Made by a program: the position numbers and the translations under genes
In this document: one piece after another, positions 18,656-29,024 of the stretch
Numbering within the stretch: position 1 is the stretch's first letter
How the letters are laid out: each line of letters starts with the position of its first letter
Source of the DNA: Legionella septentrionalis
Lineage (GTDB): Bacteria > Pseudomonadota > Gammaproteobacteria > Legionellales > Legionellaceae
Assembly (NCBI RefSeq): GCF_003989745.1
Contig: NZ_RZGS01000009.1
Location: 17,363 to 81,362 of the forward strand
Direction of reading: 5' to 3'
Length of the DNA: 64,000 nt
Notes under the pieces: generated by a model
Database searches by the model: none
The model's input: only the letters and a program-made list of their open reading frames with translations
What the model was told of the DNA's origin: nothing

Positions 18656-21070
18656 ATGCCTAAACCACCTCTGTCTGCCTTAAAGTTAAACTCCTTGATT
18701 ACCGAAATGAGTTTTTTTCTTTCTCATGATGAAATTGCAAATTTTTCCCTTACTAAAAAGGCAAATTATATTGCCAGTGTATTGATGCCGCTGTTTGCAA
18801 CAATCAAAGAAAAAAAAGATGAGGCTTCCTGGAATATCTTATACCAACGGCTTTTTGCTCAATTGCTCCAGCCCATAGAAAATATTAAAAAAAAAGATAT
18901 CAATTTTTATTCATCGATTACTGCCTATTTACAGCAGCAACTTAGTTATTTATTAGCACACAAACTTGATTATTCTCCTACCCTCATTAAACTGCATGCA
19001 TTGCATATCGGATTTAAAATTAAATCAGGAGAATTCATCCTTCCAGCTGAGTTGGATTTTTTAAATAAACTCACTCTCTTGAAAGAGTACCGTGTAGTAG
19101 GTTTAGCCAGCTTATTACCTCTTCTTAAAGATGAAAATATCAAATTTTTGCTAGAGCAATTTAAAGAAGAGCCAACGCAATTATCGCTACCCAACACAGC
19201 AGTCGTGTGGAGTATTTTCATTACTTTTCCACACCTAATTACTGTCAAAACACTTTTAGACGTGATTAAAACAAACTCCGAAGGAGCTCTGCCTGTTCTG
19301 CTTGCCTGCCGCGTAATCGCTGAAAAACAACCGCAGTTAATTACAGAGGAAAATCTCGATACCCTGATTCAAATGCTTAATACTAAAAACAGCAACTCCC
19401 CTATGGTATTGCACGTTTTATCTTTTTTATGGAAAAAACATCCACAAAAATTTACTGAACTGCAAATCCATACTATTCGTATTTATTGCGAAAATCTCCT
19501 CAAAACAATAGAAGCCATATCCAATGCCAATACCCATGAAATAGCGCTGGAAACAATCAATTTATTAAAGGATGAATTAGCTATTTTTTTAAACAAGGAA
19601 CAAATGCAATCTCTTACGGATAAGTTGGTTATGCATTTGACCCATTCTGATGTCGACGTCCAATGCGTGGCCCAGCATGCACTTGCAACTATAATTTTGA
19701 ACCATTCAGTGTTAATAACAGAAAAACATGCTACCAAAATAATTGAAAATTTAAGTCAAAACGACATTTATATGCAATTGAATTCCTTAAGCTTATTTTC
19801 TCGATTAATTCCAATCTTACCTGACAAAAATAAAAATTACGCGGACTTATTGAATGGTTTTATTATCCAAGTGCGCGATAGTGAAGATTATATTGCCACG
19901 AAAGCATTACAAGCCATAGCGTTTCTCATTACAAAAAGTGAAGTGTCTTTATCGGAAAATCAACTGAATATTATTGTCAATAAACTGGATAGTGAACAAT
20001 TCGATGTACAAAATCAGCTTTATGCAACATTAAAGGATTTTCCTGCCCAGCATTTCTCACAATTATTAAATAACAACTTCCTTTGCTCTCTTGCCAATAA
20101 GCTTAAAGAAGCAAATACATTCTCACGCAGAAGTGCCCTGTTCATGTTTTCTCTTCTGGCAAAAAAATGTCCGAAAACATTAAAATTATTTTTAAATGAA
20201 GAAATAATGACCTCTGTGAGTGAAAATATAAGAGACCAACATCCGCAATTACAGATTTACGCAATACAAACACTGAAGTTTTTAGTGAGAATAGCGCCGG
20301 AAATATTGGGTTCTAAAGGCCTTTCCAGCCTCTTTGCATCGCTTGAAGCTGAAAAGAATAATATCATTCAAAAAAAACTGGTTTCGCTAATTAGCGCGAT
20401 TATAAGCTTGCAAACACCGCGCGTAATTTACTTTTATGCCACACAGTATCTGGCCAAATTGGAGCGGAAAGATATAGATGAACAAATTCTTGGCCTTTGG
20501 GTCATACGCTCTTTTTTAAAATCCTGCCCCCAGGAGATGCACCTACTTATAGTAAAAAGAATGCCTTTAATCCTAAATATAGCGGCAACGCCTTCCTTTG
20601 CCCGTAAGAGTGCTGTGCTCCTGTTGGAAACACTCAGCCACTATTTTCCGAATACGTTATCTAGCTCCGCGTTAACCCAACTTGCAGGCTGCCTGAATGA
20701 TGAGGATGGATTTGTAAAAAAGACAGCTTTAAAAATTCTGTGCAGAATAGCATATACTTCCCCCTCGCTTTTAAATAATGAATTACTGAAAAAAGTTATA
20801 CCTGCACTAACCGTCGAAGACGCAAGCGACCTAATCGCCTTACTCTTAAAAAATAACCATCCTTATTTTCAGGAAATGACAGGTATGTTTTCCCAACCTC
20901 AATTGCTATTAGTTCTTGAAAATAATAATGATAATCTTTCTTCAAAAACCCAGTTTTCTCCCGTTTCACCCTCAGTGCCATTAGCGCTTAGGAATGGATT
21001 CTTCTCGCGTCCCCTCTCGGCAAGCAATAACAAAGAAAAAGAACCTTCATTAAGGATGGATACTTATTAA
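18656..21070 (+). CDS. Large HEAT/ARM-like solenoid protein
   Basis: 804 residues with no signal peptide or membrane segment. From residue ~150 on it is built of repeating helix pairs of ~35-45 residues, with recurring elements such as DVDVQCVAQHALATI, DYIATKALQAIAFL, HPQLQIYAIQTLKFLV and DGFVKKTALKILCRIA, as in HEAT or armadillo repeats. Such solenoids bind proteins. The last ~50 residues are Ser/Pro-rich and disordered. The SD is poor. Eukaryote-like repeats in a Legionellales genome make a secreted effector possible but not shown. Confidence 0.75.
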   Translation: MPKPPLSALKLNSLITEMSFFLSHDEIANFSLTKKANYIASVLMPLFATIKEKKDEASWNILYQRLFAQLLQPIENIKKKDINFYSSITAYLQQQLSYLLAHKLDYSPTLIKLHALHIGFKIKSGEFILPAELDFLNKLTLLKEYRVVGLASLLPLLKDENIKFLLEQFKEEPTQLSLPNTAVVWSIFITFPHLITVKTLLDVIKTNSEGALPVLLACRVIAEKQPQLITEENLDTLIQMLNTKNSNSPMVLHVLSFLWKKHPQKFTELQIHTIRIYCENLLKTIEAISNANTHEIALETINLLKDELAIFLNKEQMQSLTDKLVMHLTHSDVDVQCVAQHALATIILNHSVLITEKHATKIIENLSQNDIYMQLNSLSLFSRLIPILPDKNKNYADLLNGFIIQVRDSEDYIATKALQAIAFLITKSEVSLSENQLNIIVNKLDSEQFDVQNQLYATLKDFPAQHFSQLLNNNFLCSLANKLKEANTFSRRSALFMFSLLAKKCPKTLKLFLNEEIMTSVSENIRDQHPQLQIYAIQTLKFLVRIAPEILGSKGLSSLFASLEAEKNNIIQKKLVSLISAIISLQTPRVIYFYATQYLAKLERKDIDEQILGLWVIRSFLKSCPQEMHLLIVKRMPLILNIAATPSFARKSAVLLLETLSHYFPNTLSSSALTQLAGCLNDEDGFVKKTALKILCRIAYTSPSLLNNELLKKVIPALTVEDASDLIALLLKNNHPYFQEMTGMFSQPQLLLVLENNNDNLSSKTQFSPVSPSVPLALRNGFFSRPLSASNNKEKEPSLRMDTY

Positions 21071-21091
21071 TAAATATTGCAACACGGCAAG

Positions 21092-24000
21092 CTATTTGAT
21101 GCAGGCAGCCTGAATCAGGCGGATAAATTCGCGAATAACAATAAAAAACATGCTGTACTCGATCGCCTGGCTGCTGTGTAGCATTGATAAAAGCTGCTCC
21201 CAGCGCAAAATAATAGTCTGGTTATCACTCACCCATCTATCAATGCGTCTGTTTACATCCCATTTATCCGGTGTAGATTGCATAATTGCCACAGTCATTG
21301 CTTGCTGGGCATTGTCCAGCTCATCCCTTAGGGCAAAACGCGCAAGCGTATTCCAATGCCCTTCACGAGACTCGCTAGCAATTTGATCTCTAAACCATAA
21401 CAAATTCATACGCTCGCCACTGGCAAAATAAACTTTTGCAGCTTTGATTAAATCGAAACCATTGATATGGGCTACTTCTATGATATTCAGTGCGGTATAG
21501 ATAGCGCGATACGTAGCGATGCGTTCGGCAATCGCTTGCGAAAGACCTGATTTCTGAAATTTCATCGTCATGGAAGCCAAATACTGTTTCGTAAAACCTC
21601 CCATAAGTTCAGGAATGATCTTTTCAAGCCGCTTTACGGATTTGTAATACTTACCGATTAATTCCTGCAAATCCAAACTTAAACGGCGGCCCTGTAAAAA
21701 CCAGCGGGTGGATAAGATGAGTAAATGGCGAATATTAGTGATGATATCAAATTGCTCCGCCAGGGATATTTTAAAATCAAGTGACTCAACCATGCGTTGC
21801 AATTCATTGGTTTCAAAAATAGCTGAAGCTGCGGTGTAGGCACGTATGATTTTATCAACTGGCGTCCCCGTTTCTTTTTGGGTTTGATAAATAAACGTCA
21901 TACCAATGTTGTTGACCACTTCATTAGCAAGTTGGGTTGCTATAATGTCGCGGTGCAATTGGTGCTGTTGCATGGATTTTTTATATTTTTTACCAATTTT
22001 GGCCGGGAAAGCTGTCTGAATGATTTCTTTAAGATAAGCATCTTCGGGCAGATCGGATTTTAAAATTTCTGCCTTAAGATTAATTTTTGTATAGGCTAAC
22101 AAAACAGCAAGCTCAGGACGCGTTAAACCAATGGCTTCTACCTTACGTTCAATGAGTTCTTTATCATCTGGCAAAAATTCCACCTGGCGATCTAGAATTC
22201 CCTGCGCTTCCAAATGTTTTATATAATCAGTATGTTGGACTATGTCTTTTGCAGCTGAAAATCTAGAAAAGCTTAATGCCAAGGCTTGATGGTAATTATC
22301 TTTTAAAACCAATTGCGCTATCTCGGATGTTAAAGACATGAGCAAATTATTGCGTGCAGTCCGTGATAAATTTCCCTGCTGCACTTCATGATCCAAAAGA
22401 ATTTTTAAATTCACTTCATGATCGGAACAATCGACCCCAGCCGAATTATCAATAAAATCAGTATTGATTAAGCCGCCATGTAAGGCAAATTCCACACGGC
22501 CGCGTTGGGTAAACCCTAAATTTCCACCTTCGCAAACTACCCGGCAACGCAAGTCCTTGCCATTTATCCGGCACCGCTCATTACTGCGATCGCCTACCTC
22601 GGCTTGGCTCTCCTGACTGGATTTAACATACGTACCGATCCCGCCATTGAATAATAAGTCCACAGGCGACTTAAGAAGTGCGCGGATCAATTCGTCTGGA
22701 GTCAGTGTATCTTCCTCGATATAAAATCTCTGCTTCATTTCCGCAGTAACCGGGATGGATTTAAGCGTGCGTTTAAAAACGCCTCCGCCTGCAGAAATTA
22801 AACTTGGGTTGTAATCTTCCCAAGATGAAACAGGAAGAGTGAACAACCGTTGGCGCTCGGCGAATGATAGTTCGGCATCCGGATTAGGATCAATAAAAAT
22901 ATGGCGATGGTCAAAAGCACCAACTAGCTTAAGGTTTTTGGAATATAACAATCCATTGCCAAATACATCGCCGCTCATATCGCCAATACCGACTACGGTA
23001 ATCGGTTGCTCAGCGATGTTAATATCAAGCTCACGGAAATGGCGTTTGGCCGATTCCCATGCACCCCGGGCTGTAATACCCATTTTTTTATGATCATATC
23101 CCGCAGAACCTCCTGAGGCGAATGCATCACCCAGCCAAAAGTCATATGCTTTGGAAATACTATTGGCAAGATCGGAAAAAGTGGCCGTTCCTTTATCAGC
23201 GGCGACAACCAGATAAGGGTCGGGGCTGTCATGGCACACGACATCCTTCGGGGGAACAAACGCTCCATCCTTGATGTTATCGGCAAGATCTAATAAACCA
23301 CTTACAAAACCTGTGTAGCAATACGTTACCTCTTTAACCATAAAATCACGTCCAGCACCAGGAGGCACTGCTTTAAGTACAAACCCGCCTTTGGCGCCGG
23401 AAGGGACAATCACTGAGTTTTTTACGACTTGAGCCTTCATTAATCCTAGAATTTCCGTACGATAATCTTCCCGCCGATCGGACCAGCGCAAACCGCCACG
23501 AGCAATTTTCGCATTACGTAAATGAATCCCTTCAAAACGTGAAGAATAAACAAAGGTCTCAAATAGGGGAGCGGGTAAGGGCATTTCAGGGATAGTACGG
23601 GAATTTAACTTAAGAGCCAAATAATGTTTAATCTCATTATTATGAGTGCGCTGGAAATAATTAGTACGCAAAGTTGCCTTAATTAAACTTAATATACGGC
23701 GAATTATGGTGTCTTCATCCAATGCGGGAATTGACTCCAGTTTCTGCAGAATTTCTACTTCTAAAGCAGCGGATTGATTTTTTTTAAATCGCCCAGGATC
23801 GTGTAGCAACTTAAAATACTCAACCAAGTCTTTCATTAAAGATGCATTATTTATTAATGCCTTTTCAATATAAGCCTGGCTATATTGGAAGCGTATTTGA
23901 TGGAGATATTTGGCATACGCACGCAAAATAATGACTTCTTGCCATGATAACGAAGCTCCGAGAATTAGTTTATTAAAGCCATCATTTTCAGCTAGATTGA

Positions 24001-24448
24001 AATAAACTTTAGCAAATGCATCTTCAAATAGTGCCTTTACCTTTTCAAGTTCCAGCTTCCCTTCCTTATACTCCAAATGGAAATCGTTAATCCAAACCAT
24101 TTTATTTTTTTCCAATTGGATTTTATAAGGATGCTCTGCCAGGGTACGCAAATTAAAATTTTCAAGCATGGGTAAAACATCGGACAGCGGCACCGGTTTC
24201 CTCCATTGATACAAACGCAGATGCAAATCGCCCTCTTCACCCGCCTTGAAATATAAGCTAATCGCCAGAGTATGGTTTTCAGAGAGAGTTTCAAGTTTGG
24301 CAATGTCAGCTTCCGCACGGATGGCATCAAAATCATCACGATATCCTGCTGGAAATTTTTGCACGTACTTTTTACTTAATGCCAAACCTTTGCTTTTTCC
24401 CAATTGCTTGAGCAATCGTTCTTCCAACTGCTGTGTCCATGCGTTCAT
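21092..24448 (-). CDS. NAD-specific glutamate dehydrogenase, large type, short N-terminus
   Basis: 1118 residues. The catalytic core contains SRFEGIHLRNAKIARGGLRW, SDRREDYRTEILGLMKAQ and the substrate Lys region PSGAKGGFVLK, followed by KGTATFSDLAN, GDMSGDVFGNGLL (NAD fold) and a long helical C-terminal domain, as in the 180-kDa bacterial GDHs. Those enzymes have ~1600 residues; here the N-terminal ~500 residues (regulatory ACT-like part) are missing, and the sequence directly upstream is a hairpin and a different gene. It oxidises glutamate to 2-oxoglutarate and ammonia. It converges with the solenoid gene. Confidence 0.9.
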   Translation of the reverse strand: MNAWTQQLEERLLKQLGKSKGLALSKKYVQKFPAGYRDDFDAIRAEADIAKLETLSENHTLAISLYFKAGEEGDLHLRLYQWRKPVPLSDVLPMLENFNLRTLAEHPYKIQLEKNKMVWINDFHLEYKEGKLELEKVKALFEDAFAKVYFNLAENDGFNKLILGASLSWQEVIILRAYAKYLHQIRFQYSQAYIEKALINNASLMKDLVEYFKLLHDPGRFKKNQSAALEVEILQKLESIPALDEDTIIRRILSLIKATLRTNYFQRTHNNEIKHYLALKLNSRTIPEMPLPAPLFETFVYSSRFEGIHLRNAKIARGGLRWSDRREDYRTEILGLMKAQVVKNSVIVPSGAKGGFVLKAVPPGAGRDFMVKEVTYCYTGFVSGLLDLADNIKDGAFVPPKDVVCHDSPDPYLVVAADKGTATFSDLANSISKAYDFWLGDAFASGGSAGYDHKKMGITARGAWESAKRHFRELDINIAEQPITVVGIGDMSGDVFGNGLLYSKNLKLVGAFDHRHIFIDPNPDAELSFAERQRLFTLPVSSWEDYNPSLISAGGGVFKRTLKSIPVTAEMKQRFYIEEDTLTPDELIRALLKSPVDLLFNGGIGTYVKSSQESQAEVGDRSNERCRINGKDLRCRVVCEGGNLGFTQRGRVEFALHGGLINTDFIDNSAGVDCSDHEVNLKILLDHEVQQGNLSRTARNNLLMSLTSEIAQLVLKDNYHQALALSFSRFSAAKDIVQHTDYIKHLEAQGILDRQVEFLPDDKELIERKVEAIGLTRPELAVLLAYTKINLKAEILKSDLPEDAYLKEIIQTAFPAKIGKKYKKSMQQHQLHRDIIATQLANEVVNNIGMTFIYQTQKETGTPVDKIIRAYTAASAIFETNELQRMVESLDFKISLAEQFDIITNIRHLLILSTRWFLQGRRLSLDLQELIGKYYKSVKRLEKIIPELMGGFTKQYLASMTMKFQKSGLSQAIAERIATYRAIYTALNIIEVAHINGFDLIKAAKVYFASGERMNLLWFRDQIASESREGHWNTLARFALRDELDNAQQAMTVAIMQSTPDKWDVNRRIDRWVSDNQTIILRWEQLLSMLHSSQAIEYSMFFIVIREFIRLIQAACIK

Positions 24449-24557
24449 GTTATTGTGCTCTTGGAAATTGATTTTTATAACTAAAGTATTGGATACAGTG
24501 AAAAATAAGTAAAGGAAGGAATGATTGTATTTGAATCTAATTGTTTGTTTTTTAGGA

Positions 24558-24598
24558 GATTAAGCCTGGTTATCACGGCACAATAATCAGGCTTAATC
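24558..24598. terminator. Strong hairpin between BON lipoprotein gene and GDH gene
   Basis: A 16-base arm (24558-24573, GATTAAGCCTGGTTAT) pairs with 24583-24598 (ATAATCAGGCTTAATC) with a single G-T type mismatch and a 9-base loop. It sits just after the end of the minus-strand BON gene, so it probably ends that transcript. The T run is weak. Confidence 0.6.
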
Positions 24599-24602
24599 AT
24601 GT

Positions 24603-24905
24603 TTATTTTCTGACAATGATGTTGTTTTCCACAGATTTTACCCCGGCAACCTTTTTGGCTACTTCACCTGCGATATCGCTTTGGCGGATGGTTTTCACAT
24701 AACCGCTTAAGTGTACGACTCCGTCTTCGCTTTCGACGTGCAAATTATAAGGAGCCAATTCGCGATTACTCACCAATGCATCCATGACCGAGGTGGTGAT
24801 AGTGGCATCGTTAGGTTTAAGGGTGAATAAACTTTGATTTTGATACACTTGGCAACTTGCCAAAAAAGTACAACAAACCAAAATCAATATTCGATAACAC
24901 TGCAT
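24603..24905 (-). CDS. BON-domain lipoprotein
   Basis: 100 residues. Signal peptide with lipobox LASC (Cys ~18) indicates lipidation at the outer or inner membrane. The rest is a single BON domain: residues ~35-98 with the typical LHVESEDGVVHLSGYVKTIR and VAGVKSVENNIIV. BON domains bind membranes or polysaccharides and occur in OsmY-like envelope stress proteins. Strong GGAGGAG ribosome-binding site. Same strand as the alpha/beta hydrolase, 16 bases downstream. Confidence 0.88.
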   Translation of the reverse strand: MQCYRILILVCCTFLASCQVYQNQSLFTLKPNDATITTSVMDALVSNRELAPYNLHVESEDGVVHLSGYVKTIRQSDIAGEVAKKVAGVKSVENNIIVRK

Positions 24906-24920
24906 AAGTTTCTCCTCCGA

Positions 24921-26129
24921 TTACAGTTGATCCAACCAATCGTACATGACTGCATTCGCAAAAGAAACATTACCGACCTGACAATGCGTGCTCGCACCTT
25001 CAAAATCGTTGAATTCATAACTATCCGCTCTAACTTGCCGGCAAAATTCGGCAAATTGTTTCCTAGGCTCCTCCCCTTCTGCGGTTCCTATAAGGCCAAG
25101 ACAAGGACATGTAATATTGTTGATTGCCTCCCCCACCTGGAATTCTTGCAAGTATTTAAATGTGTTTTTAAAAGAGTGTCTCCCATAACGCATCAATAAC
25201 TGCTCGGTTCTTGCTTTTAATTCAACGGGAAACTCGGTATCGGAAATAAAGGGAATATCTGCCAATGTAAAGTCGTGATCATCCGGAATATCCAAAGGAT
25301 TCCCAGGAACAAATGATGTAAGATAAGCATAGACGTCAAGGATGGGAGAGTTGGCGACTAGAGCTTTTATGCGTGGCTCATGAGCTGCGGCACGCGTTGC
25401 GAAATAACCGCCGATGCTAATACCTACCAAAGCCAGTTTGTTCATATTCACTTCCTGCCGGAACGCAATATGATCAATGACCTTACTGACTACCTGCTCA
25501 AAATCAGGCTGAAAAAATGTAGTTGGATATTGCCGAAATACATCCATTTGCCCCGGACCCGCAAAATGAATCACATTATAATTTCGTTCAATTGCTGCCC
25601 ATCCACGCATAAAAAACTCTTCTTCCATGGTTCCATCAAAACCGCTTACCATTAAAACTGTCTTGCGCTGCACCCCATCATTGGCAGGGGAGAAAAAATA
25701 AATCGGGATGGCTATATCCTGATAAGTAATGCTGTGGGTTTCGAAGTGAATATCCAAAGTACTGATTGCGGTCCTAAAGCAATCCGCTGAATTTAAACCC
25801 AATGTACGATGTTGTTCTGACGCACAAGGCGAATAATATTCAGCAGCACGGAACGAATTACATGCTTTAAACAATTGTTCGCGGCCACTGATAATGTGAT
25901 TTTTAAGCAAGCGCTCTAAACCATCGTTTTTTTGCCATTCGGCCAAACGGGTGAATTCTTGCACCCAATTCTTAGGATTGCCATCAGCAATTTTAGCAGA
26001 AAGATTGAAACACTCCCCCACAGAAGCTGCCCCATAGGAGGTTGCCCCTAGTTGCCTTAGCAGCTGAAAATCCATTTCCTCATTGGCAAAACCTCGAACA
26101 CGTATATTCCCGCGGCTAATATCGTTCAT
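24921..26129 (-). CDS. Alpha/beta hydrolase (FrsA/dienelactone-hydrolase-like)
   Basis: 402 residues from the ATG at 26129 (AAGGA eight bases upstream); nine further residues are open in front. An N-terminal helical part (~1-150) precedes an alpha/beta hydrolase fold with VLMVSGFDGTMEE, the nucleophile elbow GISIGGYFA (Ser ~245), the acid in the GLIGTAEGEE region and the terminal ASTHCQVG with the catalytic His. Similar to 2,6-dihydropseudooxynicotine hydrolase/FrsA-type proteins with a helical cap. Substrate unknown. Cytoplasmic, as there is no signal peptide. Confidence 0.85.
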   Translation of the reverse strand: MNDISRGNIRVRGFANEEMDFQLLRQLGATSYGAASVGECFNLSAKIADGNPKNWVQEFTRLAEWQKNDGLERLLKNHIISGREQLFKACNSFRAAEYYSPCASEQHRTLGLNSADCFRTAISTLDIHFETHSITYQDIAIPIYFFSPANDGVQRKTVLMVSGFDGTMEEEFFMRGWAAIERNYNVIHFAGPGQMDVFRQYPTTFFQPDFEQVVSKVIDHIAFRQEVNMNKLALVGISIGGYFATRAAAHEPRIKALVANSPILDVYAYLTSFVPGNPLDIPDDHDFTLADIPFISDTEFPVELKARTEQLLMRYGRHSFKNTFKYLQEFQVGEAINNITCPCLGLIGTAEGEEPRKQFAEFCRQVRADSYEFNDFEGASTHCQVGNVSFANAVMYDWLDQL

Positions 26130-26198
26130 AAAATTATCCTTAATGTATAACGCCATGACTTTGATTATGCCTTGAACTGCAACCTATGCAAGGGTGGA

Positions 26199-28598
26199 TT
26201 AGGATTTTGCTTCAGGATTGAGCGCCGCTGCAAATACGTCGCTGACGTCTTTTGCCAGAATGAATTCCATTTCCTGCCGGACTTCTTCAGGTAAATCCTC
26301 CAAATCCTTAGCATTGCGTTTGGGGATAATAACTTTTTTCAAGCCTGCACGATGTGCTGCAAGTACTTTTTCTTTAATTCCCCCTACAGGCAAGACTTTG
26401 CCACGTAAAGTGATTTCACCCGTCATGCCGACTTCACTGTTAATCAAACGATTGGTCATCAGGGATGCCAATGCGGTTGCCATGGTAACTCCGGCGCTGG
26501 GGCCGTCTTTTGGCGTTGCACCCGCCGGAATGTGAATGTGGATATCATTTTTTTCAAATAATTCTTCAGCGATACCCAGCTCATGAGCTTTCGAACGCAC
26601 ATACGACAATGCGGCTTGTGCTGATTCCTTCATAACCTCTCCCAATTGCCCTGTAATGATAAATCGTTTGGAACCAGGCATTTTAGTGGCTTCAATAAAC
26701 AAGATATCGCCCCCACCGAGAGGAGTCACAGCAAGTCCTGTAGCCACTCCAGGAAGAGTGGTTCGCTCCGCGATTTCAGAATAGTATTTTGGCTTACCTA
26801 ACAATTCTTCAACTTTTTCCGGGGTGACTACGATGGGTATATCCCGATTATTTTCTGCAACCACAGTCGCAACTTTGCGACAAATGGATTCAATTTCCCG
26901 CTCTAAGTTACGCACCCCTGCTTCGCGAGTGTATTCACGTACGATTTTACGTATTGCACGGTCTTTGAATTTGATTTCTTTTGCTGTAAGGCCATTTTCT
27001 GGGATTTGTCGTGGGATGAGGTATTGTTTTGCTATGTGTACTTTTTCTTCTTCGGTATAACCCGCTAACTTGATAATTTCCATGCGATCCCGTAATGCGG
27101 GTTGAATTGGCTCCAATTGGTTTGCTGTGCAAATGAATATCACTTCGGATAAATCAAAATCAACATCCAAGTAATGATCTGCAAACGTCTTATTTTGTTC
27201 AGGATCCAGAACTTCTAATAAGGCCGAAGAAGGATCACCGCGAAAATCTGAACCTATTTTGTCTATTTCATCCAACATCATCACCGGATTACGTGAACCG
27301 GCTCTTTTAATCGATTGGATGATGCGTCCAGGCATAGCCCCTATATAAGTACGGCGATGCCCTCTAATCTCACTCTCATCGTGCACCCCACCTAGTGACA
27401 TCCGGATGAATTTGCGTCCCAGAGCACGGGCAATGGATTGGCCTAGGGACGTTTTTCCCACCCCAGGCGGGCCGACAAAACAAAGTATGGAACCCTTATG
27501 GTGATGCTTTTCTTCCCGGTCGCGTTCAGAACGCAATTTTCTTACAGCAAGGTATTCAAGGAGCCTCTCCTTGATTTCTTTCATATCATAATGATCTTCA
27601 TCCAGAATCTTGCGCGCGCGCGTAATATCCAGATTATCCTCAGTCCGTTTCTCCCAAGGTATTTCAATCAACCAATCAAGGTAAGTTTTAATAATGTGAT
27701 ACTCCGCAGAAGCTGGAGTCATCGCTTGCATACGCTGCAGCTCGCGACTGGCTTCTTTCCCAGCTTCAGACGGCATATGCGCTGTGAGAATTTTTTCCTG
27801 ATACTCATTAATTTCATTTGTCTCATCATCTTCCTCGCCCAACTCTTTTTTAATCTGCTTAAGCTGCTCGCGAAGAATATAAGAGCGCTGGTTTTTTTCC
27901 ATTTGCGTTTGGGTTTGGCTTTGAATTTTTTTTCCTAACTCAAGTATTTCAATTTCCTTACCGAGTAATTTGTTAAGCTCCATTAATTTGTCTTCAATGG
28001 TGTTTAATTCCAAAAGTTTTTGTGCATTGTTGAGATCCATGCGTAAATTAGTAGCAATGATGTATACTAACTGACGCGGTTCATCCACATTTAAGGCAGC
28101 CATTAAGAGCTCTTCCGGTAAATGAGGAGCCAATGCAACCATTCGCCTTAATAATTCAATGGTGTTGCGCATAAGCGCTTCGGTTTCCTTATTTTGAGCC
28201 ATGCTCTCTGAAACCACCTCAACCTTTGCCTTAAGATAAGGCTCTGTGCTGGTAAATTCTTTAATTCGAATTTTCTCCAGCCCTTGTACAATCAAACGTA
28301 CCGTATTGTCAGGAACATGAAATAACCGTAAAACAGTAGCCGCCGTGCCCATGGTATATATATTATTGTTATCACCCTCAGTTCTATCGTCTTTAATGGC
28401 TACCAACCCCAAAACCCGCGAAGGGCTTAAAGCCACATCATGAACCAATTGAATCAAATTGGCTTGATCAATGCTAAGTGGCATAACCATGGAGGGATAT
28501 ACCAAATTGCCGCGTAACACCAAAATAGGGAGTTCTACTGGAATTTCAGGACGGATATCCGAACTTTTCCCCTCATCCTTTTGAGTAAGAATTTCCAT
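26199..28598 (-). CDS. lon: Lon ATP-dependent protease
   Basis: 799 residues, the normal LonA length. LAN substrate domain (residues ~20-215), coiled coil (~220-290), AAA+ with Walker A GPPGVGKTS and Walker B VMMLDEIDKIG, and the protease domain with PKDGPSAGVTMATAL holding the catalytic Ser, and the Lys in the GGIKEKVLAAHRAG region. It degrades misfolded and regulatory proteins. AAGGATG precedes the ATG. It lies 33 bases after a small heat-shock protein gene, making a proteostasis unit. Confidence 0.97.
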   Translation of the reverse strand: MEILTQKDEGKSSDIRPEIPVELPILVLRGNLVYPSMVMPLSIDQANLIQLVHDVALSPSRVLGLVAIKDDRTEGDNNNIYTMGTAATVLRLFHVPDNTVRLIVQGLEKIRIKEFTSTEPYLKAKVEVVSESMAQNKETEALMRNTIELLRRMVALAPHLPEELLMAALNVDEPRQLVYIIATNLRMDLNNAQKLLELNTIEDKLMELNKLLGKEIEILELGKKIQSQTQTQMEKNQRSYILREQLKQIKKELGEEDDETNEINEYQEKILTAHMPSEAGKEASRELQRMQAMTPASAEYHIIKTYLDWLIEIPWEKRTEDNLDITRARKILDEDHYDMKEIKERLLEYLAVRKLRSERDREEKHHHKGSILCFVGPPGVGKTSLGQSIARALGRKFIRMSLGGVHDESEIRGHRRTYIGAMPGRIIQSIKRAGSRNPVMMLDEIDKIGSDFRGDPSSALLEVLDPEQNKTFADHYLDVDFDLSEVIFICTANQLEPIQPALRDRMEIIKLAGYTEEEKVHIAKQYLIPRQIPENGLTAKEIKFKDRAIRKIVREYTREAGVRNLEREIESICRKVATVVAENNRDIPIVVTPEKVEELLGKPKYYSEIAERTTLPGVATGLAVTPLGGGDILFIEATKMPGSKRFIITGQLGEVMKESAQAALSYVRSKAHELGIAEELFEKNDIHIHIPAGATPKDGPSAGVTMATALASLMTNRLINSEVGMTGEITLRGKVLPVGGIKEKVLAAHRAGLKKVIIPKRNAKDLEDLPEEVRQEMEFILAKDVSDVFAAALNPEAKS

Positions 28599-28631
28599 GT
28601 TTACATCCTTTTCAACTGATATATGGAGGCT

Positions 28632-29024
28632 TCACAAAGCTTTTGGTAAGAGCACGTATAAATACCCATTTTCATAGCGTGCGCTGATATCTGCTTCTTT
28701 ATATTTACCCGGAATAAGCACTCTTACCTGAAAGGCGCCATAAGGTATTTCAAGGCAGTGATAATTTAATTTAGCCTCGCTATCCTTGCGTACTCCATTA
28801 ATTGTCAATAGATGATCGATAAACGTAATATTGAAATCTTTTGCCTGCATGCCTGCTAATTCTGTTTTTATAATGATGGCGGCATCGGTTTCATAGATAT
28901 CAGTGGCTGGACGCCAAGCATAGGAGCGAGACTTGTGTTCTGGATGTCCTGCATCAAGTACCTGACAAACCTGACATTCAAAATAAGCATACTTGCTGTT
29001 GTCTTTTTCATTTGAATGTCCCAT
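28632..29024 (-). CDS. Small heat-shock protein, Hsp20/alpha-crystallin family
   Basis: 130 residues. The alpha-crystallin domain covers ~40-130: IYETDAAIIIKTELAGM, DFNITFIDHLLTINGVRK, and the closing ISARYENGYLYVLLPKA, which matches the A-x-x-x-n-GvL element. The usual C-terminal IxI/V tail is missing or very short. The N-terminal ~35 residues have a CxxC-like CQVCQ pair (CQVCQVLDAG). ATP-independent holdase; likely cotranscribed with lon. SD AGGAG is good. Confidence 0.88.
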   Translation of the reverse strand: MGHSNEKDNSKYAYFECQVCQVLDAGHPEHKSRSYAWRPATDIYETDAAIIIKTELAGMQAKDFNITFIDHLLTINGVRKDSEAKLNYHCLEIPYGAFQVRVLIPGKYKEADISARYENGYLYVLLPKAL

